A stretch of 64,000 nucleotides of DNA from Coprothermobacter platensis DSM 11748. GTDB taxonomy: Bacteria > Coprothermobacterota > Coprothermobacteria > Coprothermobacterales > Coprothermobacteraceae. Both the position numbers and the translations under genes were made by a program. Positions 1-7,379 of the stretch are shown here, piece by piece. The stretch covers positions 253,468 through 317,467 of the forward strand of contig NZ_KB899040.1 in assembly GCF_000378005.1 (NCBI RefSeq), given 5' to 3'. Each line of letters starts with the position of its first letter. Position 1 is the stretch's first letter. The notes beneath the pieces were generated by a model. That model was not told the origin of the DNA, did not search any database, and saw only the letters and a list, made by a program, of their open reading frames with translations.

Positions 1-644
1 AATGGGAGTACATCCCATGGCACTGTTCCTATGCCCGCAGGTGGATAAGGTATGCCCGCAAGATTAGAAACCAAAGGCATAATATCGTAGACATCCATTT
101 TTACTTGTGTTTTTTGTGGAAGCTGCTGCTTAACGACTATCAAACCATACAGATTCAGCGCTCCGGAGTGCATCTCGATCACAATATCTCCTGGTTCCAG
201 TTGAGAAACCTCACCGACAAAGGTAATCTTTAGGAAATTTCCCTGACCGAGATTTTGCAATAAACTTAAGTTCTTTGGAGCGTTTGCTATTTGCGTATAA
301 CCGTCCAGATGGCTGAGTGCATAGGTGTACACTGTGCTATCTGTGGTACGGAAATTGTTCAAACCTGCATTGCATCCCGTAAGAACGTTTATTATGGTTT
401 GATCTTTATTCCAGATAATGGGTATACGTATATGAGATTCCAAATCGCTTTCTTGCTTGGCGCTATCCAATACTTTTGTGGCAAATATAAGCCTGGTTTC
501 CTCTTGAGATTTTGGTGGGGAAAACAGTGGCATATCAGACAGTTTTACTGCCCATGTGTTACGCGGTAGCGTGTCGATAAGCGGAAATATCAACACAAAT
601 ACGCAAATGGTAAAAACCATAATTATGTTCATCAGCTTATTCAT
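1..644 (-). CDS. Membrane-anchored exported protein, 3' end outside window
   Basis: This minus-strand reading frame runs off the left edge of the window with no stop codon, so only its first ~214 codons are visible. It begins at the ATG at 644, 16 bases after the histidine kinase stop. An earlier ATG in the gap stops at once. Residues 5-22 form one hydrophobic segment (IIMVFTICVFVLIF core), consistent with a signal anchor, and the rest reads as an extracytoplasmic soluble domain. I do not recognise the family. Its position directly downstream of the sensor kinase suggests co-transcription and possibly a linked envelope function, which is inference only. Confidence 0.65.
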   Translation of the reverse strand, partial: MNKLMNIIMVFTICVFVLIFPLIDTLPRNTWAVKLSDMPLFSPPKSQEETRLIFATKVLDSAKQESDLESHIRIPIIWNKDQTIINVLTGCNAGLNNFRTTDSTVYTYALSHLDGYTQIANAPKNLSLLQNLGQGNFLKITFVGEVSQLEPGDIVIEMHSGALNLYGLIVVKQQLPQKTQVKMDVYDIMPLVSNLAGIPYPPAGIGTVPWDVLP

Positions 645-660
645 CTTGATATTCCATCAT

Positions 661-2256
661 CTACGTATCGGCAGCAGGGGGAAATGTAATAGTAAAAGTG
701 GTTTTCCCATCAATTTGTCCTACTGCTATGGTTCCACCTTGTATTTCTGCAGCGCTTCTTACAATGGCCAAACCCAAGCCTGTGCCGGAAGTCTTTGTTG
801 TGTAAAATGGCTCAAAGATTTTCCCCGTATCGTCAGATGATATGGGCTCGCCATCATTTGATATCCTTAAGACCAGATTTAGACCCTCCGTTTTTGCTTG
901 AATATAAACGTTTTCTGCTCCGGCTTCAAATGCGTTGCCTACAATGTTTGTAACAATCTGGAGTAGATAATCTTCATCTAAGTACCATGTTAATTCTTCC
1001 GGTATATCCAAGAAGACATTCTCTTCGCCTTCCAAATGCTGTTCTAAAAATGAGCGTAAATGTATGGGCTTTTTATCTGGCGTTCTGGGGCGGGCGTAGA
1101 CCAGCATATCTCTGACTAACTTTTCGACACGCTCTTGCTCTCTAAGGATCTTTTCAGCATATGTTTTATCTTCTGTCTTTCCATTTTTTATAATCATTTG
1201 CGAAAAGCCCCTTATGGCGGTAAGCGGGTTTCTAATCTCATGGGCAATTCCCGCAGAAAACCGTCCTAAAGCAGCCAAACGTTCTTGAAGGGCCATAGCT
1301 TCTCGCATGTTTATCACATCTGTGATATCTTCTGCTACTACGATGAGTTCTTCTTCAGAAACACGCAGTAATGTCAGTGAAATTGTTCGCTCATTGGCTT
1401 TAATGGTTTCCTGATAGTAATCAGCACTGTTACTTGAAATTCTTTCTATTAAATCAGGCAAGAGTTTTTCCATAATAGGGTTTTCCAATATGACCTGACC
1501 ATCTTTTATAAGCGCTAACCCTACTGGGCTATTTTCCATAATGGCATTGAGCGCTTGTGTTTGCTCTTTTAACTGAGCAGCCAATTCGTTAGCAGTGCTG
1601 GCTATGAGCCCTATTTCGCCTTTGAATCTGCCTGTGGGTAGCGGGCTTTCTTTTAAAGAGGGTAGTTGCCTTACCAGATTTGTTATGTCTCTGTTGACAC
1701 TTTCTATGACTAAGAATGCGAGCAGAACAGCTAACAGCAATATTCCGCCCACTGCTTCCAGAACGGTGTTCCGTGTTTTTGTAAAACTCGCCCTGAGGTC
1801 TTCTACACTTTCCCATATGCGTGCTGCACCTATCTGCTCGCCGTTCCAGGATATAGGGGCCGATATCTCTATGTTTTTCTTTGCCTCCGAACCTGGATTT
1901 TGCACTTCGGCTATGGGGCCTCCCAGAACAGATATGGAATAGGATAGGCCTAACGTAGGCATAGCATTTTGCAGTGCCTGATTATATGGCAATAGGGCGC
2001 TGTTAAGCCTTAGGCGAGCTTCTTCTTGGTACTCCGCATCGCCTTTAATGGCCATTGTTATTACAGAATCTTTGTCCTGTTGCGGAGCCACCGCTTCAAA
2101 GTTTTTCACCACCAAGTTCAAAACGCCTTGCAACTTTGTTTCACGTTCTTGCAAATAGATGTTCCACATGTTAGTAGAGAATAGCCATGTTATTAAAAAA
2201 ACTGCTAACAAAAGTGGGACAATGGCGACGATCCAAAATCGCGATTTGAGGCTCAT
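661..2256 (-). CDS. Sensor histidine kinase, membrane-bound
   Basis: The 531-residue protein has the standard order of a two-component sensor kinase. A first membrane segment lies near residues 9-27, an extracytoplasmic region follows to about 165, and a second membrane segment lies near 168-186. A linker and a PAS-like region (ENSPVGLALI) come next, then the HisKA dimerisation domain with the phospho-acceptor in AGIAHEIRNPLTAI. The HATPase domain shows the N box (NIVGNAFEAG) and G boxes (GTGLGLAIV). It should autophosphorylate on His and pass phosphate to a response regulator, but no regulator is present within the visible part of this operon, so the partner is elsewhere or left of the window. 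The ATG at 2256 is the first in-frame start after a stop; the Shine-Dalgarno match is weak. The signal sensed cannot be read from the sequence. Confidence 0.93.
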   Translation of the reverse strand: MSLKSRFWIVAIVPLLLAVFLITWLFSTNMWNIYLQERETKLQGVLNLVVKNFEAVAPQQDKDSVITMAIKGDAEYQEEARLRLNSALLPYNQALQNAMPTLGLSYSISVLGGPIAEVQNPGSEAKKNIEISAPISWNGEQIGAARIWESVEDLRASFTKTRNTVLEAVGGILLLAVLLAFLVIESVNRDITNLVRQLPSLKESPLPTGRFKGEIGLIASTANELAAQLKEQTQALNAIMENSPVGLALIKDGQVILENPIMEKLLPDLIERISSNSADYYQETIKANERTISLTLLRVSEEELIVVAEDITDVINMREAMALQERLAALGRFSAGIAHEIRNPLTAIRGFSQMIIKNGKTEDKTYAEKILREQERVEKLVRDMLVYARPRTPDKKPIHLRSFLEQHLEGEENVFLDIPEELTWYLDEDYLLQIVTNIVGNAFEAGAENVYIQAKTEGLNLVLRISNDGEPISSDDTGKIFEPFYTTKTSGTGLGLAIVRSAAEIQGGTIAVGQIDGKTTFTITFPPAADT

Positions 2257-2326
2257 TAGGCGTTCATTTCACCAGTCTTTCTCTTTTTTCTTTTTGTTTG
2301 TAGTTAATCCATACGCCAATATATGT

Positions 2327-2356
2327 TTGAATGCCGATATTTTCATGGTTTATGTT
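2327..2356 (+). promoter_or_regulatory. Candidate sigma-70-type promoter for lemA
   Basis: TTGAAT (2327-2332) and TATGTT (2351-2356) are separated by 18 bases and lie just upstream of the lemA ribosome-binding site. A second AT-rich box, TATTAT at 2356, could be the real -10. Assignment is by eye only. Confidence 0.35.
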
Positions 2357-2382
2357 ATTATACGTCACAGGAGGTGATGCCA

Positions 2383-2922
2383 ATGTGGATTTTAATCGTT
2401 GTTATAGTTTTGCTACTGATCATCGTTTGGATTTACAACCGTTTGGTACAACTGAAAAACCGCGTGCAGAATGCGTGGCATCAAATTGAAGTTCAGCTTC
2501 AAAGAAGGCACGACTTAATACCAAATCTGGTGGAGACAGTTAAAGGTTACGCCTCTCATGAAAAAGAAACATTCGAACGAGTAATTAATGCGAGGAATAA
2601 AGCTGTATCTGCAACGACACCAGGAGAAATGGGTAAAGCAGAAGGTGAGCTTACCCAGGCACTGGGACGTCTGTTTGCATTGGCTGAAAATTATCCTGAA
2701 CTGAAAGCAAATGAGAATTTCCTTAGATTACAAGAAGAGCTTACCAGTACTGAGAATAAAATTGCCTATGCCAGGCAGGCCTATAACGATACGGTTATGA
2801 TGTATAACCAAACAATACAGATGTTCCCTTACAACTTATTATCAGGCCCCATGGGTTATAAACCTGCTGAATACTATGAAGCAGAAGAGGAAGCAAATCA
2901 GGCACCCAAAGTTCAATTTTGA
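2383..2922 (+). CDS. lemA: LemA family protein
   Basis: This 179-residue protein has a short N-terminal membrane segment (WILIVVIVLLLIIVWIY) and a mostly helical body with the LemA hallmarks WHQIEVQLQRRHDLIPNL and ENYPELKANENF. LemA proteins have an N-out single-span topology and unclear, membrane-stress-related roles in many bacteria. The reading frame is open further upstream, but AGGAGG at 2369-2374 lies 8 bases before the ATG at 2383 and only 2 before the ATG at 2377, so 2383 is chosen. It is apparently a single-gene unit, with a promoter candidate upstream and a strong terminator downstream. The usual partner, a TPM-domain protein, is not adjacent. Confidence 0.93.
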   Translation: MWILIVVIVLLLIIVWIYNRLVQLKNRVQNAWHQIEVQLQRRHDLIPNLVETVKGYASHEKETFERVINARNKAVSATTPGEMGKAEGELTQALGRLFALAENYPELKANENFLRLQEELTSTENKIAYARQAYNDTVMMYNQTIQMFPYNLLSGPMGYKPAEYYEAEEEANQAPKVQF

Positions 2923-2947
2923 TTCCGATTTTCACAGTAACAGGTTG

Positions 2948-2991
2948 AAGGAAGGCTTCCACAAAAAAGAGTGGAAGCCTTCCTTTTTTTT
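2948..2991 (+). terminator. Intrinsic terminator after lemA
   Basis: A perfect stem (AAGGAAGGCTTCCAC paired with GTGGAAGCCTTCCTT) with an 8-base A-rich loop is followed by a run of T. It sits between lemA and the convergent glucosaminidase gene and fits a Rho-independent terminator on the plus strand. Confidence 0.9.
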
Positions 2992-2993
2992 GT

Positions 2994-3440
2994 TTATGCT
3001 CTTCGTTTCAACGTAGCAGCTACGCTACATACTTTTTCTACCCAGTGAGGGTCTGATGCCCAGAGTTTTCCCATGGACTTTAATGTCCCATCCCTGTAGA
3101 ACACGCCACCTGGTGAGGCATAATGCGTTTTTATGTAGTCCGCTACGAAAAAAACGCCCTCTTCATAACTGCTAAACACTTTGGCTCCAGAAGGATTTCT
3201 ATCATATGCTTGAAAGCCGAATAGATTTTTTGTTCTCTTGCTGAGGGGAGATTTTCCCCATCCACTTTCCAATACAGCTACACTACTCAGCAAAACTGCA
3301 TTAACTCCAGATACTGTTTCTGCACAAGCGAAAGTGGGCCCGAGTGTCTCCATGGGCGTTCCTTTTAAGGCTCGCTGGAATTGGAGCCAGCTAATACCGC
3401 TGCTGCTTATTATCTTTGTATCAGGTGTCAATTCCCACAT
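2994..3440 (-). CDS. Glucosaminidase-domain peptidoglycan hydrolase (GH73-like)
   Basis: The 148-residue protein consists almost entirely of a glucosaminidase/FlgJ-like lytic domain. The likely catalytic Glu is in AVLESGWGKS, and the conserved NLFGFQAY and YEEGVFFVADYI segments follow. It should cleave glycan strands between N-acetylglucosamine and N-acetylmuramic acid. There is no signal peptide or wall-binding repeat, so the enzyme either needs a holin-like helper or acts only on lysis. The start at 3440 overlaps the end of the YvrJ-like gene by 20 bases in another frame, indicating translational coupling; AAGGAGG lies about 12 bases upstream. It is the last gene of a four-gene minus-strand cassette resembling a phage endolysin module, though no other phage genes are nearby. 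Confidence 0.85.
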   Translation of the reverse strand: MWELTPDTKIISSSGISWLQFQRALKGTPMETLGPTFACAETVSGVNAVLLSSVAVLESGWGKSPLSKRTKNLFGFQAYDRNPSGAKVFSSYEEGVFFVADYIKTHYASPGGVFYRDGTLKSMGKLWASDPHWVEKVCSVAATLKRRA

Positions 3441-3594
3441 TGGTTTTCACTGCCTCCTTAAGCAAGGTTATTTCTTCGGAAAGATCTTTTATAGCCATGA
3501 GCAGCTGGGTCAGAGTTTTGTTTATTTCTACGATGAAATACGCTGCCACTGCAATGGGAAATCCTAAACTACCGATAAGTTGAATTAAATCCAC
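3421..3594 (-). CDS. YvrJ-family small membrane protein, holin-like
   Basis: This 57-residue protein starts at GTG (3594) behind AGGAGG, with about 12 bases between. Residues 1-22 resemble the YvrJ family (LIQLIGSLGFPIAVAAYF): one membrane helix followed by an amphipathic, probably coiled-coil tail (EINKTLTQLLMAIKDL). YvrJ proteins are of unknown function and occur in Firmicutes beside DUF1659 and DUF2922 genes, exactly the neighbourhood here. Size, a single transmembrane helix and coupling to a signal-less glucosaminidase make a holin-like role attractive, but that is inference. It is too short for the 60-residue cut-off of most ORF lists and was found by reading the minus strand. Confidence 0.8.
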   Translation of the reverse strand: MDLIQLIGSLGFPIAVAAYFIVEINKTLTQLLMAIKDLSEEITLLKEAVKTNVGIDT

Positions 3595-3628
3595 GATTCA
3601 AAGACACCTCCTCTCTTAGTGAAAAAGC

Positions 3629-3670
3629 AAGCGGTAGGAGAGAAGCCTTTAGGCTTCTCTCCTACCGCTT
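3629..3670 (-). terminator. Perfect 19-bp hairpin between DUF2922 and yvrJ (terminator or attenuator)
   Basis: Nineteen bases at 3629-3647 are perfectly inverted at 3652-3670 around a TTTA loop. Read on the minus strand, the stem is followed by GCTTTTTC, so it can terminate transcription from the DUF1659 promoter. Because yvrJ and the glucosaminidase lie beyond it without an obvious promoter of their own, partial termination may lower their expression. Confidence 0.75.
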
Positions 3671-3676
3671 TGTCTG

Positions 3677-3892
3677 CTAAGGCAGCATATCAGTGGCGTT
3701 GCGCTCTACGTAGTTTGCATCCACCAACTGAGATGGTCTACCCAGTTTTTCGCTGAGGAGCACATTAGAAGCTATTATGGCGTTAGCTGCGTCTTGAATT
3801 TGCTGTGTCGTCAGATTCATTATTGGGTCAGGAATCCTTAGCACCATCGTTTTTCCCGTGTTCGTCTTAAAACTTAAGTTTAGTGTCACCAT
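3677..3892 (-). CDS. DUF2922 protein
   Basis: This small protein of 71 residues matches the pattern of DUF2922: an N-terminal beta-rich half (LNLSFKTNTGKTMVLRIPDP) and a helical half (TTQQIQDAANAIIAS), ending in NYVERNATDML. The family is known from Firmicutes, usually next to DUF1659 and YvrJ genes, and has no established function. The gene follows the DUF1659 gene by 26 bases on the same strand. Its stop is followed by the 19-bp hairpin at 3629-3670. Confidence 0.85.
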   Translation of the reverse strand: MVTLNLSFKTNTGKTMVLRIPDPIMNLTTQQIQDAANAIIASNVLLSEKLGRPSQLVDANYVERNATDMLP

Positions 3893-3918
3893 GTTTTATT
3901 CCTCCTTTCTTGCCCTGT

Positions 3919-4113
3919 TTAAGGCAGTACATTGCTTACTACCATGAGCTGTACGCCGTTGGTTACCCTGTTTGTTAGCGTGCCCATGGCATCTACCAAA
4001 GCCAATATGCTGCCAGTACTCGCTGCTGGGTCGATGTTGTTGAGAGACCATAGCCGTTTCTTTCCTTCTTGTGTCATCCACACAATTCTTAAGGTTCTTT
4101 TTACCTCTTCCAT
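3919..4113 (-). CDS. DUF1659 protein
   Basis: The protein has 64 residues (EEVKRTLRIVWMTQEGKKR; NVLP at the end) and fits DUF1659. The open frame extends upstream to 4200, but the ATG at 4113 is preceded at about 10 bases by a good GGAGGTG site, so the short form is preferred. It is the first gene of the minus-strand cassette DUF1659-DUF2922-YvrJ-glucosaminidase and is divergently transcribed from an XRE-type regulator gene, which makes that regulator its likely controller. Molecular function is unknown. Confidence 0.85.
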   Translation of the reverse strand: MEEVKRTLRIVWMTQEGKKRLWSLNNIDPAASTGSILALVDAMGTLTNRVTNGVQLMVVSNVLP

Positions 4114-4133
4114 CTGTGCTTCACCTCCTGTTT

Positions 4134-4200
4134 TTGATGAGCATGGTAGTAGTATAGGTATACAATAGTATGCTATTCTATAGCTTATAGACCAAGCCAT
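4134..4200 (+). promoter_or_regulatory. Divergent promoter/operator region between the regulator and the DUF1659 cassette
   Basis: This AT-rich region is full of short inverted repeats, for example AATAG-N4-CTATT and GCTAT-N-ATAGC, the kind of half-sites XRE regulators bind. TTGATG (4134) and TATACA (4159) could form a plus-strand promoter with a 19-base spacer, and TATACT boxes face the minus strand. The binding role is inferred from position and symmetry. Confidence 0.4.
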
Positions 4201-4240
4201 TATGTGATTAAACTGTGCTAAAAGGTGGAAAGGAGCAGCA

Positions 4241-4450
4241 ATGATGAGGCTAAACAGTAAGACAATAAAGCAGAAGTGTCTTGAAAAAGGATGGAGCCTG
4301 TACAGGCTTGCCTTGGAGTCGGGTGTGGATCCTACACATCTCTATCGAATTATGAGCGGCAAAAGGGGAGCAGGGGCGAGCACTATTTATAAGCTATCAG
4401 TAGCTTTAGGATGCTCGCCCTTGGAAATCATTTACAATGACGATGATTAA
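4241..4450 (+). CDS. XRE-family helix-turn-helix regulator
   Basis: The 69-residue protein is a bare Cro/CI-type DNA-binding domain: KQKCLEKGWSLYRLALESG forms the first helices and the turn, VDPTHLYRIMSGK the recognition helix, and STIYKLSVALGCSPLEI the closing helices. AAGGAG lies 5 bases before the first of two consecutive ATG codons (4241 and 4244). It is transcribed away from the DUF1659 cassette and probably represses it and itself through the shared intergenic repeats. Its last four bases overlap tail-to-tail the end of the carboxyltransferase gene on the other strand. It has no sensor domain. Confidence 0.9.
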   Translation: MMRLNSKTIKQKCLEKGWSLYRLALESGVDPTHLYRIMSGKRGAGASTIYKLSVALGCSPLEIIYNDDD

Positions 4451-5883
4451 TTCAGTCTTACTTTGTAATTTATTCCTTCTACTTCCACATCGAACGCTTT
4501 CTTTTTCAAGGGAAGGTCTTTTGATGTGAACTCTGGCTGTATTTCTCCTTTAAAGAAACGAAGAGCAATTTCTGGAAATATGGTGTAAGTTAAGACGTCT
4601 TCTTCTTTTTTCATAAGGCCCATTTTCTTCAATTCTTCGCGTCGTTTATCAAGTTCTGGTTCTAACAAATCAGCCGGTCTTACGGTGACTATCTGTTCCT
4701 TCCATGACGGGCCGAACACTTTCTTTAAAACATCTTCGTCAATGGGTGCAGGTGGCTTCCCATACATGCCTTTGAGATAATCCTTGGATTCCTTGGGTAC
4801 GATCTTGTATCGCTCGCCTCCTATTACATTTGCTACTGCTTGGCTGCCGACAATCTGACTCATGGGTGTTACCAGCGGTGGATAACCGAATTCATTCCAA
4901 ACCACTGGTACTTCTTTAAGAATTTCAGGCAGTTTATCCAAAGCGTTCATGCTTCGGAGTTGGGAAAGCATGTTGCTCATCATACCTCCCGGAATTTTGT
5001 ATTCCAAAACGCCGGGATCGGGGCGAAGAAGTGACTCTTCGTGTAAATGGCTGTATTTGTTCCAAATAACTTGTAGCTTTTCTCTTATTCGCATAAGTAA
5101 TTTGAGATCATATCCAGTATCCCATTGCGTTCCTTGAAGTGCCGCTACCATGGATTCTGTGGGTGGCTGCGATACCCCATTGGCAAAAGGTGACATGGAT
5201 GTATCCAGTATGTCTATCCCTGCATGCAGCGCTTCCATATAAGCCATTTCTGTCATACCACTGCCGCAATGTGAGTGCAATTCCAGTGGCAATGTAATGC
5301 CAGCAGCTTTTACGCCTTCAACGATTTCTCTGGCTCGTGTGGGTGATATAATGCCTGCCATGTCCTTAATTGCCAGAGAATCACAGCCCATATCAGCAAG
5401 TTTCTTAAAATTCTCTACATAATACTGTACGGTGTGAACGGGGCTTTCTGTGTAAGAAAGTGCACCCTGCGCATGTCCGCCATACTTCTTAACAGCCTTT
5501 ATAGGAACTTCAAGGTTCCTAAGATCATTTAATGCATCGAAAATGCGAAAATTATCGATACCATCCTTCTTAGACAGTCTAACAAATTCGTAGACCACAT
5601 CATCCGGGAAATTACGATAAGCAACTAAGTTCATAGCTCTGAGCAGCATTTGTAAAGGAGTTTTTGTAAACTTTTCTCTAAGAATAAGGAGCCTTTCCCA
5701 GGGGTCTTCGTTTAGGTAACGCATGGCGGCATCAAAAGTCGCGCCTCCCCAGACTTCTACAGAGAAAAATCCTACTTCATCCATCATTGGAGCTACTTCA
5801 AGCATATCTTCCGTTCGGAGTCTTGTGGCGAGGAGAGATTGATGACCATCTCTTAGCGTTTGGTCGTGCAGTTTTATTCCCAT
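4447..5883 (-). CDS. Biotin-dependent carboxyltransferase subunit (oxaloacetate decarboxylase alpha / transcarboxylase 5S type)
   Basis: The 478-residue protein carries the HMGL-like TIM barrel of OadA, PycB and transcarboxylase 5S subunits: LHDQTLRDGHQSLLATR at the N terminus (metal-binding Asp), IKDMAG with the carbamylated Lys, and the metal site LHSHCGSG. The C-terminal PYC_OADA region is present (GYPPLVTPMSQIVGSQA). Family members near 590 residues end in a biotinyl domain with a MKM motif; none is present here, so biotin must sit on a separate carrier protein that is not in the window. It transfers carboxyl groups between oxaloacetate/pyruvate and carboxybiotin. GGAGG lies 10 bases before the ATG. 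The exact substrate cannot be settled from sequence. Confidence 0.88.
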   Translation of the reverse strand: MGIKLHDQTLRDGHQSLLATRLRTEDMLEVAPMMDEVGFFSVEVWGGATFDAAMRYLNEDPWERLLILREKFTKTPLQMLLRAMNLVAYRNFPDDVVYEFVRLSKKDGIDNFRIFDALNDLRNLEVPIKAVKKYGGHAQGALSYTESPVHTVQYYVENFKKLADMGCDSLAIKDMAGIISPTRAREIVEGVKAAGITLPLELHSHCGSGMTEMAYMEALHAGIDILDTSMSPFANGVSQPPTESMVAALQGTQWDTGYDLKLLMRIREKLQVIWNKYSHLHEESLLRPDPGVLEYKIPGGMMSNMLSQLRSMNALDKLPEILKEVPVVWNEFGYPPLVTPMSQIVGSQAVANVIGGERYKIVPKESKDYLKGMYGKPPAPIDEDVLKKVFGPSWKEQIVTVRPADLLEPELDKRREELKKMGLMKKEEDVLTYTIFPEIALRFFKGEIQPEFTSKDLPLKKKAFDVEVEGINYKVRLN

Positions 5884-5973
5884 GTTTTCTCAACCTCCAC
5901 AGTTAAAACACTATAAGTAGTTGTTTGTTAAAGCCACTTTCATAAATTCTATAGCATATACAATGGGTTTTCA

Positions 5974-5982
5974 TGGTATAGT
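5974..5982 (+). promoter_or_regulatory. Extended -10 promoter, near-leaderless
   Basis: TGG followed by TATAGT (5977-5982) is an extended -10 element. Transcription would start about 4-5 bases before the ATG at 5993, which has no Shine-Dalgarno site, so a very short or absent leader is expected. Confidence 0.45.
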
Positions 5983-5992
5983 TACTTACGGT

Positions 5993-6538
5993 ATGAAGAA
6001 GTTAGCTGCATTGATAATGCTCGTCATGATTTTGGGTGTGCCTTTTAGCATCGCAGGTGCTAAAATCGACCGTTTGGCCTTAACAGATTTTCCGCTCGCT
6101 GAAGACACGGCAACCAAGAATGTAACAGCAACAAACACCGTTTTACCTTACGAAAGTTTACTTAGTTCCGTACCTTACACAGGTTTTCAAGCACTGCGTT
6201 TGCGCAGTATGTACCTGCTGGGGCAATACGATGCATTGTGGAATGAATGTGAAAGTGGAGCCAATAACTCCTCTATTACCAGTGTAAGGTTCTACTGCTA
6301 CGATGTGGCGTGGACTTACGATAGAGAAGTTGCGATACAGATAGGCTCAGCAAATCGGTTTTATTATTATGACCTCTATGTTTATTCTCAGAACCCAAGA
6401 AACTACTTAACAAGGGTTATGCTTACAGCATGGCGCAATGGTCAAGTTATGCGTCAAGCTGCAGCGTTAGCGCGGAGTCTTAATCTGCAGGATGTGGCAA
6501 ACCTTTATAACCACACTACGCAAAGCGCTGCCTACTAA
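5993..6538 (+). CDS. Exported protein of unknown function
   Basis: The protein has 181 residues if started at the ATG at 5993, which begins a clear signal peptide (MKKLAALIMLVMILGVPFS, then IAGAK). The frame is open further upstream, but that would bury the signal. The mature part contains RSMYLLGQYDALWNECES and many aromatic residues (FYCYDVAWTYDRE; RFYYYDLYVYS), and ends with helical segments that resemble short TPR-like units. I do not recognise the family. Its 3' end overlaps the O-antigen-ligase-like gene by 47 bases, so the two are probably coupled, which hints at a role in handling an exported glycan or in membrane-protein assembly. Confidence 0.7.
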   Translation: MKKLAALIMLVMILGVPFSIAGAKIDRLALTDFPLAEDTATKNVTATNTVLPYESLLSSVPYTGFQALRLRSMYLLGQYDALWNECESGANNSSITSVRFYCYDVAWTYDREVAIQIGSANRFYYYDLYVYSQNPRNYLTRVMLTAWRNGQVMRQAAALARSLNLQDVANLYNHTTQSAAY

Positions 6539-7379
6539 GTGGGAACTGCTGTTCATATTCTTTGTTGCGGTTTATAACACGGTATTTTCTTTACAACCGT
6601 GGAAAACTTTGCTTTTTTGGTGCTTCGTCCCTTTGGTTTATTGTTTTATTGTTTTTGCTATTGCTTGGTTGCCAGAAGAAATTGATCATCGTAAATTGAC
6701 TCTTATCGCGTTTCTGCTCTTGGTTGTGAGTCTTGCCTGGACAGTTTATGAAGCTAAGGGCATTAATTTAAGTGGGTGGCGCACCTTTAGGCTCACTTTA
6801 CCATTCTTTGTGAGTACCACCAGTGCTGCTTTTTTCATATATGTGTTTCTATACTCTTACAGCCAGCATGCTTTTTGGGCAGAGTTATTCAGTTTAATTT
6901 CGTTAATGCTTACACAGTCGCGCGGTCCGATATTAGGTTTAGCTATGGCCATACTTTATGGTGGCGTCAACATATACTGGTTTGTTGCTCTGACAGGTTT
7001 TATCATCTATGCCATTCCCTACACACTTCGGGAAGTTATCGGCCCCTATGCGTTCTACACGCAGCGTTTTCACATTTGGCGAGCGGCTTGGGACATGTTC
7101 ATCATGAGGCCCTTTAGTGGAGTGGGTTTTGGCACTTTCCCGAAAGCATTAGAGATATATGGGCATCCATTTTTGCTCCAGGCGTTGCCTCTTAACCATG
7201 CACACGATTTGTTGCTTGAACTGCTAGCAGAAATAGGAATTGCTGGGCCAATAGTTTTTCTTATCTTGCTTTGGCACCTTTATACCATATTCCCCGATGG
7301 AAATACCCAGAAAGGGCATTTCCTCAGGATGTCCTTGGTTGCATATTTAGGACGCAACATTTTTGACGTAACTCCTTAA
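6492..7379 (+). CDS. O-antigen ligase/polymerase-like membrane protein (short)
   Basis: This 295-residue polytopic membrane protein shows the Wzy_C/WaaL signature: LTQSRGPILGLAMAILY, then RFHIWRAAWDMFIMRPFSG with GVGFGTFPK, and HAHDLLLELLAEIGIAGPIVF with the conserved His. Family members join or polymerise lipid-linked glycans on the outer face of the membrane. At 295 residues it is shorter than the usual 400-450, lacking some N-terminal helices. It starts inside the preceding exported-protein gene and its 3' end overlaps ribU tail-to-tail by 33 bases. It is separate from the main polysaccharide locus that starts at 10.8 kb. Whether it is functional at this length is uncertain. Confidence 0.75.
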   Translation: MWQTFITTLRKALPTKWELLFIFFVAVYNTVFSLQPWKTLLFWCFVPLVYCFIVFAIAWLPEEIDHRKLTLIAFLLLVVSLAWTVYEAKGINLSGWRTFRLTLPFFVSTTSAAFFIYVFLYSYSQHAFWAELFSLISLMLTQSRGPILGLAMAILYGGVNIYWFVALTGFIIYAIPYTLREVIGPYAFYTQRFHIWRAAWDMFIMRPFSGVGFGTFPKALEIYGHPFLLQALPLNHAHDLLLELLAEIGIAGPIVFLILLWHLYTIFPDGNTQKGHFLRMSLVAYLGRNIFDVTP

